Origin: Pseudomonadota bacterium
GTDB taxonomy: Bacteria > Pseudomonadota > Gammaproteobacteria > Burkholderiales > SG8-39
Reading direction: 5' to 3'
Assembly: GCA_947455195.1 (NCBI GenBank)
Contig: CANGMI010000008.1
Location: 186,001-250,000 of the forward strand
DNA length: 64,000 bases
This document shows positions 45,519 to 54,192 of this stretch, piece after piece (position 1 is the stretch's first letter; each line of letters opens with the position of its first letter). Below the pieces are notes generated by a model, which was not told where the DNA came from, searched no databases, and saw nothing but the letters and a program-made list of their open reading frames with translations. A program made the translations under genes and the position numbers.

Positions 45519-46753
45519 TCGGGGGGCTGGTAGAGCCAGTCGAGGCGCGTGTAACTGTCCTCGGGAGTGCGCCCGGCAAAGATGCTGTTTCGCACGCGCC
45601 GCTCGACACCGCCGGCATGCAGCAGTCGGTCCATCATCCAGGACATCGCCTGAACCCGGGAAGCACGCACGATGCGGATATCCTGATAGCGCCTGAACGC
45701 CTCGACAAAGTCGCCCGCCGACTCCTCCACCATCACCGCGAGGCACAGGGCATCCTCCAGCGCCATCGCCGCACCCTGCGCGATGAACTGCACCATCGGA
45801 TGTGCACCATCCCCCAGCAGCGTGACCGCGCCGCGTGTCCAGTTGTCGACCGGATCGCGTCGGCGGATGGTCCAGCGGCGAAAGCGTCCAGCGGCGCGCA
45901 TGACACGCAAGGGTGTCGGATGCTGCCCCGCACAAGCCGCGAGCGCTTCGTCGAGGGGTGCCTCAGTGCTTTCGTCAACCGGACGATCATGAATGCGCAC
46001 CGTGGCGCCGAAGTTGAACACCGTCCAGCCGCGCACCGGGTAATAGATGATGTGCGTATCGTGGCCAGCCCAGAGCGTCGGGTAAGGGTGCTGCAGATCG
46101 GCAGGCATCTCTGCCACGGGGATCACCGCCCGGTAGATCATGAAACCGCTGGGAAACGGGTCACCGTCGCCGATGAGGATCTGGCGAATGCGCGATTGCA
46201 CGCCATCGGCACCCACGAGTGCTGCCGCCTGCACCCGCTCGAAGGCAGGCGCAGCGCCTGCAGCGTCCGCCCGGGCACTGACGCCGGCACTGGCATCGGT
46301 CGGAGCACCCACATGCACACTCACACCATCGGCGTCCTGATCGAACCCGATGACCCGACTGCGGGTTCGCAATTGCACCAGCGGATGATCGCGACAGGCA
46401 TCGAGCAGCGCCCCGTGAATGTCGGCGCGATGGGCGACCGCGTAGGGGTTGCCGTAGCGTGCGATGAACTCGGGGCCGCAGGGAATATCGACGATGGTCT
46501 CACCACTTACCCCATCCATCATCAGCATGCGCTCGATGAGCAGCGCGTCGCGCCGGGCACGATCACCAACGCCCAGGGCATCGAGCACCGACAGCGCATT
46601 GGGTGCCACCTGCAAGCCGACGCCCACCTCACCGAACTCGCGGGCCTGCTCGAGGACGATGGATGGAAATCCGCGCTGCGCCAGGGCCAGCGCACAGGCG
46701 AGCCCGCCGATACCCCCGCCTGCGATGGCTACCGGCCGTTGATCGTGTCGCAC
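45494..46753 (-). CDS. FAD-dependent hydroxylase, 3-hydroxybenzoate 6-hydroxylase/salicylate hydroxylase-like
   Basis: Flavoprotein monooxygenase of 419 aa. AGGGIGGLA at 11-19 binds ADP, ALVGADGVQSRIRQ is the DG motif, and LLGDGAHPMVQFIAQGAAMALEDA with Asp315 binds the flavin. Length and the C-terminal DYVRAP-type end fit 3-hydroxybenzoate 6-hydroxylases, which make gentisate. The start lies 21 bases after the stop of the upstream Bug gene, so receptor, CocE-like hydrolase and hydroxylase are one operon. No gentisate dioxygenase is in the window. Confidence 0.86.
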   Translation of the reverse strand: MRHDQRPVAIAGGGIGGLACALALAQRGFPSIVLEQAREFGEVGVGLQVAPNALSVLDALGVGDRARRDALLIERMLMMDGVSGETIVDIPCGPEFIARYGNPYAVAHRADIHGALLDACRDHPLVQLRTRSRVIGFDQDADGVSVHVGAPTDASAGVSARADAAGAAPAFERVQAAALVGADGVQSRIRQILIGDGDPFPSGFMIYRAVIPVAEMPADLQHPYPTLWAGHDTHIIYYPVRGWTVFNFGATVRIHDRPVDESTEAPLDEALAACAGQHPTPLRVMRAAGRFRRWTIRRRDPVDNWTRGAVTLLGDGAHPMVQFIAQGAAMALEDALCLAVMVEESAGDFVEAFRRYQDIRIVRASRVQAMSWMMDRLLHAGGVERRVRNSIFAGRTPEDSYTRLDWLYQPPDYVRAPRT

Positions 46754-46774
46754 CGCGACCTCCTTGAATGAAGA

Positions 46775-47863
46775 CTAATCGGCCGAGAGCCGCGCAAACT
46801 CGACCACAGGCGCCCACTTGCGCACATCGTCGCGCACGAAGCGCGCCGCTTCGTCAGGCCCGCGCGTGAAGGGCTCGGCACCACTCGCGGCAAGCGCGTT
46901 GCGCACCTCGGGTCGTTCATTGGCCTGAAGCAGAACAGCCGCCATGCTGCGCACGATCGATGTCGGAGTCCCTCGGGGAGCGAGGAACCCGTACCAGATC
47001 GACGTATCGAAGCCCGCCAGACCCGACTCGGCGATGGTCGGCAGGTCGGGGACCAGCACCGAGCGCTGCGACCCGGTGGTGGCGAGCGCCTTCACACGCC
47101 CCTCCTTCAGGAAGCCCGCCACGGTGGGTGCCGGGGCAAAGATGGCTGCCAGGCGCCCCTCGGCCAGATCGACGAGGCCCTGCGAATTGCCCTTGTAGGG
47201 CACATGCACCAGACGCGCGCCGGTCATCATGTTGAACAGTTCACCCGACAGGTGCGGCGCAGTGCCGCTGCCCGCCGAGCCGAAGTCGAGCCGATCCACA
47301 TCGCGCCGAGCCATCGCGATGAACTCGGCGACGGTAGCGACCCCTAGGCGCGGCGAAACCACCAGAATGTTGGGCGCGCTCGCCACGATCGCCACGGGCG
47401 TGAAGTCGTTGGCGATATCGAACCCGAGTTTGCGAAAGATGCTCGCCCCGATCGTGTTCGCCACGGTCGCAAGCAGCACGGTGTATCCATCCGGGGCGGC
47501 CTTGGCGACCGCATCGGCAGCCAGATTGCTCGAGAATCCGACCCGATTGTCGATCACGAACTGACGACCGAATTGCTCGCCGAGGCGCTGCGCGTAGATG
47601 CGCGCCACGATGTCCGAGGATGTACCCGCCGGAAATCCGACCAGCACCCGCACCGGCTTCGCAGGCCATGGTTCCTGCGCAGCGACCGGATTCAGGGCCA
47701 CGGTGATCATCATCAGGATGAAGACCCGGATGAGCCTCATGCTGAATCCGGGACCGGTCTTCTCACGCGCACTGCGCGCTGCAGCAGCGAAATCGCCACG
47801 AATCCACTGCCGCTGCATGCTGCGCCGGCGAACCCGCGCTGGCGCGGTCGATCGATCTTTCAT
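46775..47863 (-). CDS. Bug/TctC-family periplasmic substrate-binding protein
   Basis: TTT-family receptor. The mature part starts QEPWPAKPVRVLVGFPAGTSSD and shows FVIDNRVGFSSNLAADAV, VPYKGNSQGLVDLAEG and VPDLPTIAESG. Two starts compete. ATG 47863 overlaps the TGA of the CocE-like gene (ATGA) and has GAGG seven bases upstream, but gives a 41-residue basic leader before the signal peptide. ATG 47740 gives a normal signal peptide (MRLIRVFILMM) but lacks a clear Shine-Dalgarno. The gene lies between the CocE-like hydrolase and the aromatic hydroxylase. Confidence 0.88.
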   Translation of the reverse strand: MKDRSTAPARVRRRSMQRQWIRGDFAAAARSAREKTGPGFSMRLIRVFILMMITVALNPVAAQEPWPAKPVRVLVGFPAGTSSDIVARIYAQRLGEQFGRQFVIDNRVGFSSNLAADAVAKAAPDGYTVLLATVANTIGASIFRKLGFDIANDFTPVAIVASAPNILVVSPRLGVATVAEFIAMARRDVDRLDFGSAGSGTAPHLSGELFNMMTGARLVHVPYKGNSQGLVDLAEGRLAAIFAPAPTVAGFLKEGRVKALATTGSQRSVLVPDLPTIAESGLAGFDTSIWYGFLAPRGTPTSIVRSMAAVLLQANERPEVRNALAASGAEPFTRGPDEAARFVRDDVRKWAPVVEFARLSAD

Positions 47864-49677
47864 GATTGCGCCTCACGGGGAATGATGGGCAGGAGCAGCG
47901 AAGCGCGAGCGGGGGTATCGAAGTGCAGCGTGACCGGCGCGCCATAGATCTCGGGCGGACGATCGGCCGGGTGACTGTGCAGGAAAGGCCCGACCCCCGA
48001 CATCTCGTAACCGATGCCGGGCACCCGAACCGGCGGACCCGACCAGCGGTAATCACAGCCGCGAACGGTGAGTGCAATGCGGTATCCGGCTGGCACGACG
48101 ATGCAGGTCGGCCAGACTTCCACTTCGACCGCCACTGGTACGCCCGGTTCGAGCCACTGCTGTTCGTCGTGCGTATGCCAGGGTCGCTCGGGCGTGCTGA
48201 GAACCGGATCGAGCTTTCGATGCGACGCACGCAACCAGCCGAGTGCGACGGGTACGTGCGGATCGTTCGAGCCCTGGAAGACCACTTCCTCACCATCGGG
48301 CTTGAAAACCCGAAAGACCAGAAAGAGGTCGGCATCGCGACTGGCCGACGACACGGCGAGACGAACCGAGATCGGACCGGTGATCTCGGTTTCAACGGCG
48401 AGCGGTGGCGAGCGGAAGGTGACGCCCTCGGCCATCGGGTCATAGGTGATGGACGTGCGCGACAAGGGTCGCAGGTCGCCTCGGACTCCGGCATCGATCG
48501 AACCGGACGCAGCGCCTGCCGCGGGGCCGTGGCCAGGCATGGCCTCCACGCGCAGACCAAGATCATCCGGATCGAGTTCCACGCGCGTCCAGCGCGTTCG
48601 AGCGAGCGGCCAGGTCTCCTCATGACGCAATTCGAATCGATCGACGTGACGCACCTGCAACTGGACCCTGGGCTGTCGATCCCAGCCGGTATCTTCGCCC
48701 TTGAGAAAGTACGCGAAGAATCGCTTCTGCAACGCCACCCCGTAGGCGGTGTAGAAGTGCGTCCAGTGCGACAGGCCATGCACCTCGAGCCACTTCTGCG
48801 ACGAGGCAGCGCGGGTGAAGGCCTCGAAATTGCCACGCGGATGCAGGCCCTGCCCGCCCCAGTTGCCAGCCGACAGGAAGGGCACCGTCACCTTGTCCCA
48901 GCGTGCCGACCGCTCGCTGTAGTAGGTATCGTCGAGGGGATGCGCAAGGAGCGAGCGTTCGATGTCGATGCGGTTGGCGGCCAGTTCCTCATCCGTCAAT
49001 TCCAGCGGGCCTGCCACCGGCTCGCCGGTGACGCGACTGCGAAAGCCGCGCGAGCCCACACCATGCTGCACCCGCCACACCGCCCAGGGATAGAGCGTGG
49101 TGAGGAACTGCGACAGGATGCCACCATGATGCGTATTGTCGCGGTAGTAGTCGGCGGCACCCTCCCAGGCGCAGATTGCAGCAAGGTGCGGCGGTTGCAT
49201 CGATGCCACGTACCACTGATTGGTGGCGAAGTAGGAAATGCCGGCCATCCCGACCTTGCCCGAACACCACGGCTGCACCGCGGCCCATTCGATGCACTGG
49301 TAGATGTCGCGCGTCTCGCGGTTCGACTTGGGGTCGAGAAACCCGGGGGAACGCCCGGCGCCGCGAGCATCGACACGGATGCACACATACCCATCGGGCA
49401 CCCATTGTTCCGGATCGACCACCTCGAAATTGGCGTACCGCGCACTCGTACCCTCGAGCACATCGGGATGGGTGCTCACGAGCCGATCCCAACCGCCCGA
49501 GAACCCCTCCTGGAACGCGAGTCCCTTGGCGTACGGGCCGTAACTGAGCAGCACCGGATAACGTCCCGGCGCAACCGGGCGAAACACATCGGCCCGCAGC
49601 ACGAGGCCATCCTCCATCTCGATCGGGGCATCCCATTCGATCAACATGCCATCAATGGTCTCGGTTCGGTGCATCAT
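47860..49677 (-). CDS. CocE/NonD family alpha/beta hydrolase (X-Pro dipeptidyl-peptidase S15-like)
   Basis: Large serine hydrolase (605 aa) with an alpha/beta hydrolase domain followed by a jelly-roll (PepX_C) domain. The catalytic Ser148 lies in GMAGISYFATNQW. The oxyanion-side YAKG and RVDARGAGRSPG motifs precede it, and the C-terminal VALGWLRASHRKLDP segment is typical of the family. Members cleave esters or amides such as cocaine or acylated amino acids. There is no obvious signal peptide, so it is probably cytoplasmic. First gene of an operon with a Bug receptor and an aromatic hydroxylase; an ester substrate giving a hydroxybenzoate is conceivable. Confidence 0.88.
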   Translation of the reverse strand: MMHRTETIDGMLIEWDAPIEMEDGLVLRADVFRPVAPGRYPVLLSYGPYAKGLAFQEGFSGGWDRLVSTHPDVLEGTSARYANFEVVDPEQWVPDGYVCIRVDARGAGRSPGFLDPKSNRETRDIYQCIEWAAVQPWCSGKVGMAGISYFATNQWYVASMQPPHLAAICAWEGAADYYRDNTHHGGILSQFLTTLYPWAVWRVQHGVGSRGFRSRVTGEPVAGPLELTDEELAANRIDIERSLLAHPLDDTYYSERSARWDKVTVPFLSAGNWGGQGLHPRGNFEAFTRAASSQKWLEVHGLSHWTHFYTAYGVALQKRFFAYFLKGEDTGWDRQPRVQLQVRHVDRFELRHEETWPLARTRWTRVELDPDDLGLRVEAMPGHGPAAGAASGSIDAGVRGDLRPLSRTSITYDPMAEGVTFRSPPLAVETEITGPISVRLAVSSASRDADLFLVFRVFKPDGEEVVFQGSNDPHVPVALGWLRASHRKLDPVLSTPERPWHTHDEQQWLEPGVPVAVEVEVWPTCIVVPAGYRIALTVRGCDYRWSGPPVRVPGIGYEMSGVGPFLHSHPADRPPEIYGAPVTLHFDTPARASLLLPIIPREAQS

Positions 49678-49750
49678 AAGGCTCGCAGTACAGGGTCAAG
49701 GGCAGTCGGACGGCAAGGGCGAGAGGCCCCGCGTGGTCCCGACCCACGAA

Positions 49751-49756
49751 TATAAT
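49751..49756 (+). promoter_or_regulatory. Probable -10 box of the MetE-like gene
   Basis: TATAAT lies 31 bases before the ATG at 49787, in the 109-base region divergent from the CocE-like gene. No -35 is recognisable. Confidence 0.4.
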
Positions 49757-49786
49757 CGCTTGGCAACTCCAACGCAGAGGTTACGC

Positions 49787-50833
49787 ATGGATCATCCCGC
49801 GCTGCTTGTCGGCAGTGTTCCGCTGTCCTCTGCCGAGGATGTCTTTCGCATGTTCGGACCAACCCTGGGCCGGCACCTGCCCGCGATTCCCGACGGCGAG
49901 GTGGGCGCTCGCCGCTGGTGGGTGGCGCGACTGCATCAGCAGATCTACAGCCGGCATCCGGACATCGATGTGCTCCAGAAGCCCCTGGCCTCCGAACTGG
50001 AAACCGCACAACTTCTGCGCAAGGGCCGCGGTCGGGCCTGGCAATTCCGTATCCGGGCGGGCGTGAAGCAATTGCGGTTTCCCAACGGCCTCGGCTATCG
50101 CGACGCGGCCATCGAATCGTATGGCGTCTTTCGCCAGTTGCGCGACGAGGGCGTCATTCCGCAGGGCCTGCGATTCCAGGTATCGCTTCCCCTGCCCAAC
50201 AGCGCCGCAAGCCCGGCGGTCATCGTCATCGAGGACATCGCACGATTTCGTGAAGCCCTGCGCATCGCGCTGCGTGCCGAGGCACTGGCCATCGCGCAGG
50301 CGATTCCCGCCGAAGATCTCGCCATCCAGTGGGATGGCTCGTGGGAGATCACCGATGTCTATGAGGCGGTGCCCGGCTTGCGGGCGGAAGGTGCGATGGA
50401 ACGCAACGTATCCCAGGTGCGCGAACTCTCCAACGCCCTGCCCGGCGAGGTCATGGTGGGCTACCACCTGTGCTTTGGCACCTTCGGCGGGTGGCCGCGA
50501 CTGAGCCCCAACGATCTGGGGCGGGCCGTGCAATATGCCAACCGTGTGATCGCCGAGACTGGCCGACCAGTCGACTGGATGCACATCCCGACCCTCGACC
50601 GCAGCGACCCAGCCTTCTACGCCCCGCTGGCACAACTGGAGCCGGCTGGCGCACGCATCTACCTCGGTCTGGTGCACAACATGCAGAGCTTCACGACCCG
50701 CCTCGAACTGGCCAGGCGGTTTCTCCCCGACTTTGGAGTCGCCGCCTACTGCGGCTTTGGTCGCATCGATCCGGCGCAACTCCCGGCCATTCTCGATGAC
50801 CACCTGAAAGCCGTTCAGGCCCTCACAGCGTAA
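49787..50833 (+). CDS. MetE-like (cobalamin-independent methionine synthase fold) protein
   Basis: A 348-aa protein that looks like a stand-alone C-terminal MetE/UROD-type barrel. It keeps a zinc-site pattern: His227-x-Cys229 in GYHLCFG and Cys322 in YCGFGR, resembling MetE His641/Cys643 and Cys726. VDWMHIP and IYLGLVHN mark barrel strands. It lacks the N-terminal MetE half that binds folate, so methionine synthesis from methyl-folate is doubtful; methyl transfer or C-S/C-C chemistry on another substrate is possible. The ATG at 49787 has AGAGG upstream. It overlaps the RraA-like gene convergently by 11 bases. Confidence 0.75.
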   Translation: MDHPALLVGSVPLSSAEDVFRMFGPTLGRHLPAIPDGEVGARRWWVARLHQQIYSRHPDIDVLQKPLASELETAQLLRKGRGRAWQFRIRAGVKQLRFPNGLGYRDAAIESYGVFRQLRDEGVIPQGLRFQVSLPLPNSAASPAVIVIEDIARFREALRIALRAEALAIAQAIPAEDLAIQWDGSWEITDVYEAVPGLRAEGAMERNVSQVRELSNALPGEVMVGYHLCFGTFGGWPRLSPNDLGRAVQYANRVIAETGRPVDWMHIPTLDRSDPAFYAPLAQLEPAGARIYLGLVHNMQSFTTRLELARRFLPDFGVAAYCGFGRIDPAQLPAILDDHLKAVQALTA

Positions 50834-51344
50834 ACGGGGTCGGACTCACCACGACGCAATCGGGATCGGCATAGACCCAGTGCCCGGATTCAAACCGGGC
50901 GCCACCGAACGATACGGTGCCGCGCCGTGAGGGCGTGATGGGACCGTTGTTGCGCCGTGCCGTCGTGCCAAGTGCCTTCACACCGAAATCGAGCCGATCG
51001 ATGGCGGTGCCGTCGCGAATCGCCCCATTCACGATGACCCCAGCCCAGCCATTGGCGATGGCGAGCTTGCTCATGGTGTCGCCCAGCAAACCGACCCGAA
51101 GCGAACCCAGACTGTCGATCACGGCCACGCGCCCGGCACCCGCCTCGGTCAGCAATTCACGCAAGGGGCGGTGGTCCTCGAACACTTCGAAGGGCACGCA
51201 GGGGCCGCAGAATGCACGACGAAGGCCAAAGCTGCGGAACTGGAGGTCGCAGACGAGTACCGTGTCCGGTGACTGATCAAAGAGTTCGGCGGTCTCGAAG
51301 ATCGGGCCGGCGGATGCAGACTGGGCAGGCAGCGAATCGGACAT
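50823..51344 (-). CDS. RraA-like / HMG aldolase family protein
   Basis: A 173-aa protein of the RraA/4-hydroxy-4-methyl-2-oxoglutarate aldolase superfamily. The conserved core is GRVAVIDSLGSLRVGLLGDTMSKLA and GVIVNGAIRD with Arg110-Asp111. E. coli RraA (RNase E inhibitor) has lost the Asp, whereas metal-dependent aldolases keep the Arg-Asp pair, so an aldolase/decarboxylase role is possible. The C-terminal FGGARFESGHWVYADPDCVVVS follows RraA closely. The ATG at 51344 is used. Divergent from an alcohol dehydrogenase gene, which suggests a catabolic rather than RNA-related job. Confidence 0.8.
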   Translation of the reverse strand: MSDSLPAQSASAGPIFETAELFDQSPDTVLVCDLQFRSFGLRRAFCGPCVPFEVFEDHRPLRELLTEAGAGRVAVIDSLGSLRVGLLGDTMSKLAIANGWAGVIVNGAIRDGTAIDRLDFGVKALGTTARRNNGPITPSRRGTVSFGGARFESGHWVYADPDCVVVSPTPFTL

Positions 51345-51415
51345 CGGACATGCACCCCTTGTGACTGGACGGGTGGCGACGATAGCATGGAGGACTTGCA
51401 GCCGAACATGCCAAC

Positions 51416-51420
51416 AGGAG
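51416..51420 (+). promoter_or_regulatory. Ribosome binding site of the alcohol dehydrogenase gene
   Basis: AGGAG seven bases before a TTG at 51428. It supports TTG as the initiation codon. Confidence 0.7.
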
Positions 51421-51427
51421 ACACCCC

Positions 51428-52546
51428 TTGAAAATCCGCGCCGCCGTGCTGAGCCAGGATTCAAGCCATCTGGACATCGAAACGCTGACGCTGGAAGCGC
51501 CGCGAACCGATGAGGTCATCGTGCGCCTGGTTGCAACGGGGGTCTGTCATACCGACATCAAGCACAGCGAACCGGGCGGTATCGTTCCGCGCCCTGTCGT
51601 GCTTGGCCACGAAGGGGCCGGCATCGTGATTGCCACCGGCTCGGCCGTCACACGCGTCAAACCGGGGGACCCGGTCGTTCTTTCCTACGACTACTGCAAC
51701 ACCTGCGCCAGTTGCCTCTCCGGTTTCCGCTCGTACTGCCATGAATTGCGCCCGCGCAATTTCGGGGGCACGCGCCCTGACGGCACAAGCCCGCTCTCGC
51801 GCGACGGCAGTTTCATCCATGGCAGTTTCTTCGGCCAGTCATCCTTCGCCACACACGCCACGGCCTATGAGCGCAACGTGGTGAAGGTGCCTGCGCAAGC
51901 CCCGCTCGAGCGCCTCGGCCCGCTGGGATGCGGGGTTCAGACCGGGGCGGGAGCCATCATCAATGCCTTCAAGGCCCAGGCCGGATGCACCGTCGCCGTG
52001 ATCGGCTCGGGGGCAGTCGGCCTGAGCGCCGTGATGGCCGCACGACTCATCGGTGCACGACGGATCATCGCCGTCGACCTGCATGACAACCGTCTCGAAC
52101 TGGCACGAGAACTGGGTGCCACCCATGTACTCAACGCGGCCCGCGACGATATCGTGCGAGAGGCGCTGGCGATCACCGGGCACGGTGTCGACTACGTGCT
52201 CGACACGACGACGCTGGTGCCCGTGATGCAACAGGGTATCGCGATGCTCGCCCCTCGCGGCAACTTCGCCTTCGTGGCCGGGCCGGGCGGCACAGCCACG
52301 CTGCCACTGCCCCTCGGACACATGCTTCTGGGTGGTCGCAGCGTGCGCGGCATCATCGAGGGGGACAGCCCGTCCGACACCTTCATCCCGATGCTGATCG
52401 ACCTCTTCCTGCAGGGGCGCTTCCCGTTCGACAGGATGATCGAGTTCTACCCCTTTGAGCGCATCAACGAGGCCATCGCCGACTCCAGCAGCGGGCGGGT
52501 GATCAAGCCGGTGCTGCGATTCGAGACAGGGACGGCAGCCGACTGA
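51428..52546 (+). CDS. Zinc-dependent alcohol dehydrogenase (aryl-alcohol dehydrogenase-like)
   Basis: Medium-chain NAD(P)-dependent dehydrogenase (372 aa). Catalytic zinc ligands are Cys40 (GVCHTD) and His61-Glu62 (GHEGAG), with a further Cys in GPLGCGVQTG. Structural zinc ligands are Cys90, Cys93, Cys96 and Cys104. The Rossmann motif GSGAVGLSAV follows, with DLHD suggesting NAD preference. The GCGVQTGAGA and LGPLGC stretch matches aryl/benzyl alcohol dehydrogenases. Translation begins at TTG 51428 with AGGAG seven bases upstream. It is divergent from the RraA-like gene. Confidence 0.9.
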   Translation: MKIRAAVLSQDSSHLDIETLTLEAPRTDEVIVRLVATGVCHTDIKHSEPGGIVPRPVVLGHEGAGIVIATGSAVTRVKPGDPVVLSYDYCNTCASCLSGFRSYCHELRPRNFGGTRPDGTSPLSRDGSFIHGSFFGQSSFATHATAYERNVVKVPAQAPLERLGPLGCGVQTGAGAIINAFKAQAGCTVAVIGSGAVGLSAVMAARLIGARRIIAVDLHDNRLELARELGATHVLNAARDDIVREALAITGHGVDYVLDTTTLVPVMQQGIAMLAPRGNFAFVAGPGGTATLPLPLGHMLLGGRSVRGIIEGDSPSDTFIPMLIDLFLQGRFPFDRMIEFYPFERINEAIADSSSGRVIKPVLRFETGTAAD

Positions 52547-52565
52547 ACCGCCGGCGACCCCTCGA

Positions 52566-53450
52566 TCAGGCCATACCCTGCTGTGCTGCGAAATGCCGCG
52601 CGATCTCGCCACCGGTGGCGCGCCACACACCCTGATGGCGGCCGATGTACTCGAGCGCAGCGTCCAGCGCACCGATGCGATGCGGTACGCCGGTGAGATA
52701 AGGATGCAGCGCAATCGCCATGACGCGCCCCGACTCGGCCCCTTCCTCGTACAACACATCGAACTGCCGGCAGATCATGTCGCGAAACTCGTCAGCCGTC
52801 CGGTGCTGCTTTTCAAAGGCCGGCTTGTCATTGATTTCGTGGCTGTAGGGTACTGACAGGATTTCGCGCCCGGCATCGAGTGTCATGCGGTAGGGCTGAT
52901 CATCGTTGGTCCAGTCGCAGACATACTCGCAGCCATGCGCCGCAAGCAGATCGAGCGTATGCCAGGTTTCCTGCAAGCCGCTGCTCAGCCAACCCCGCGG
53001 GCGCGTACCGGTGGCACGCTCGATGGTAGTCAGACTGTCGGCGATGATTCGCGCCTCTTCCTCGGCAGGCACCTCGTTCAGTCGCCGGGTATTGGTCTCG
53101 TTGTGACCCATCCACTCCCAACCGAGGCGACATCCGGCCTCGATGATCGCCGGATGGTGCAGGCAGACACTGCTGTTGAGCGCTACCGTGCCGCGAACCC
53201 CGTGATGCTCGAGCACCTTCATCAGCCGGAAGACGCCCACCCGGTTGCCGTAATCGCGTGCCGACCACATCGGCACATCGGGCGCCGGCGTCCCGGTACC
53301 TCCCGACCCGGCCGGGATCGTATCAGCCAGCGAGAAGAACTCGATGTTGGGTATGACCCAGAGCGCAACCCGTGCGCCGCCCGGCCAGCGCAGGATCGGT
53401 CGAGTGCCGATGGGCGACCAGGGAAACGGGCCATACGGCGCCGGTTTCAT
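52566..53450 (-). CDS. PuuE-like polysaccharide-deacetylase-family hydrolase
   Basis: NodB-fold protein (294 aa) of the branch that includes PuuE allantoinase, by segments such as RILRWPGGARVALWV-type starts, RDYGNRVGVFRL, GWEWMGHNETN, RPRGWLSSGL and FDVLYEEGAESGRVM. PuuE-type enzymes open cyclic ureides rather than deacetylate sugars. No signal peptide is seen, so it is cytoplasmic. The ATG at 53450 overlaps the TGA of the isochorismatase-like gene (ATGA), so the two are translated together and likely act on one substrate. Confidence 0.85.
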   Translation of the reverse strand: MKPAPYGPFPWSPIGTRPILRWPGGARVALWVIPNIEFFSLADTIPAGSGGTGTPAPDVPMWSARDYGNRVGVFRLMKVLEHHGVRGTVALNSSVCLHHPAIIEAGCRLGWEWMGHNETNTRRLNEVPAEEEARIIADSLTTIERATGTRPRGWLSSGLQETWHTLDLLAAHGCEYVCDWTNDDQPYRMTLDAGREILSVPYSHEINDKPAFEKQHRTADEFRDMICRQFDVLYEEGAESGRVMAIALHPYLTGVPHRIGALDAALEYIGRHQGVWRATGGEIARHFAAQQGMA

Positions 53451-54178
53451 CGGCGACCCGCAGTGGAGGCAGGATGGGCCGAGGATGTCGACAGACCGTC
53501 CAGATGTTCGATCACTTCCGCAACCGACATCACATCGGCGTACTTGTGGTGCATGTCGAACAGATTCACCTTGTGCGACAACAGACTGCGATCGAAGCAG
53601 CACTCCTCGACCAGCACCACATGAAAGCCGTGTGAATACGCCTCCACCGCTGATGCACGCACGCAACCCGAGGTACTCTCGCCGCAGAGGATCAGGGTTC
53701 GAATGCCCAGCTGGGTGAGGTGCGCGACCAGTGGCGTCCCGAAGAACGCACTCGCACGAGTCTTGGTCAGCACCACATCACCGGTCTGGGGCGCGAACTC
53801 GCCCTTGATCTCGTAGAGAGCCGGATCGACCGGAACGCCACGACGGCGGGTGGCCTGTACCGCGCCCGGACTGCTCAGCGGACGCGTATCGCTCGTGGTG
53901 TAGAACACCGGCAGCCCCGCGCGACGGGAGGCAGCAAAGAGTCGCTGGGTGGGTTCGATGGCATTCCACGCGTACTCGCCGCAGGCGCTTGGATAGGTGC
54001 GACTCACGACCGGCACGGGCTGATTGCCACCCTGGTAGGCCAGCTCATACAGATCGATGGCCAGCAAGGCCGGCGCTGGTCCGACGAAGGTGCGGCGAGC
54101 GTAGGGCGAATACAGCTCGATCACGTCGGGCGTGATGATGTCGCGCCAGCAATGATCCTCGAAACGGTCTGCATCCAT
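53447..54178 (-). CDS. Isochorismatase-family cysteine hydrolase (N-carbamoylsarcosine amidase-like)
   Basis: Amidase with a Cys nucleophile (243 aa). The triad fits the family: Asp42 in LLAIDLYE, Lys138 in LTKTRASAFFGT, and Cys171 in GESTSGCVRAS followed by an Ala-Tyr helix. The N-terminus is about 40 residues longer than in small isochorismatases, as in carbamoylsarcosine amidase and RutB-like enzymes. It lies 14 bases after a Bug gene and is coupled to the PuuE-like gene. A carbamoyl or amide substrate is inferred. Confidence 0.88.
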   Translation of the reverse strand: MDADRFEDHCWRDIITPDVIELYSPYARRTFVGPAPALLAIDLYELAYQGGNQPVPVVSRTYPSACGEYAWNAIEPTQRLFAASRRAGLPVFYTTSDTRPLSSPGAVQATRRRGVPVDPALYEIKGEFAPQTGDVVLTKTRASAFFGTPLVAHLTQLGIRTLILCGESTSGCVRASAVEAYSHGFHVVLVEECCFDRSLLSHKVNLFDMHHKYADVMSVAEVIEHLDGLSTSSAHPASTAGRR

Positions 54179-54192
54179 GGGTAGTCCTCTTC

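Noticed and set aside
44244-45935. A 563-codon minus-strand open frame opposite the first flavin hydroxylase
   Set aside because: It crosses two real convergent genes and has no recognisable domain.
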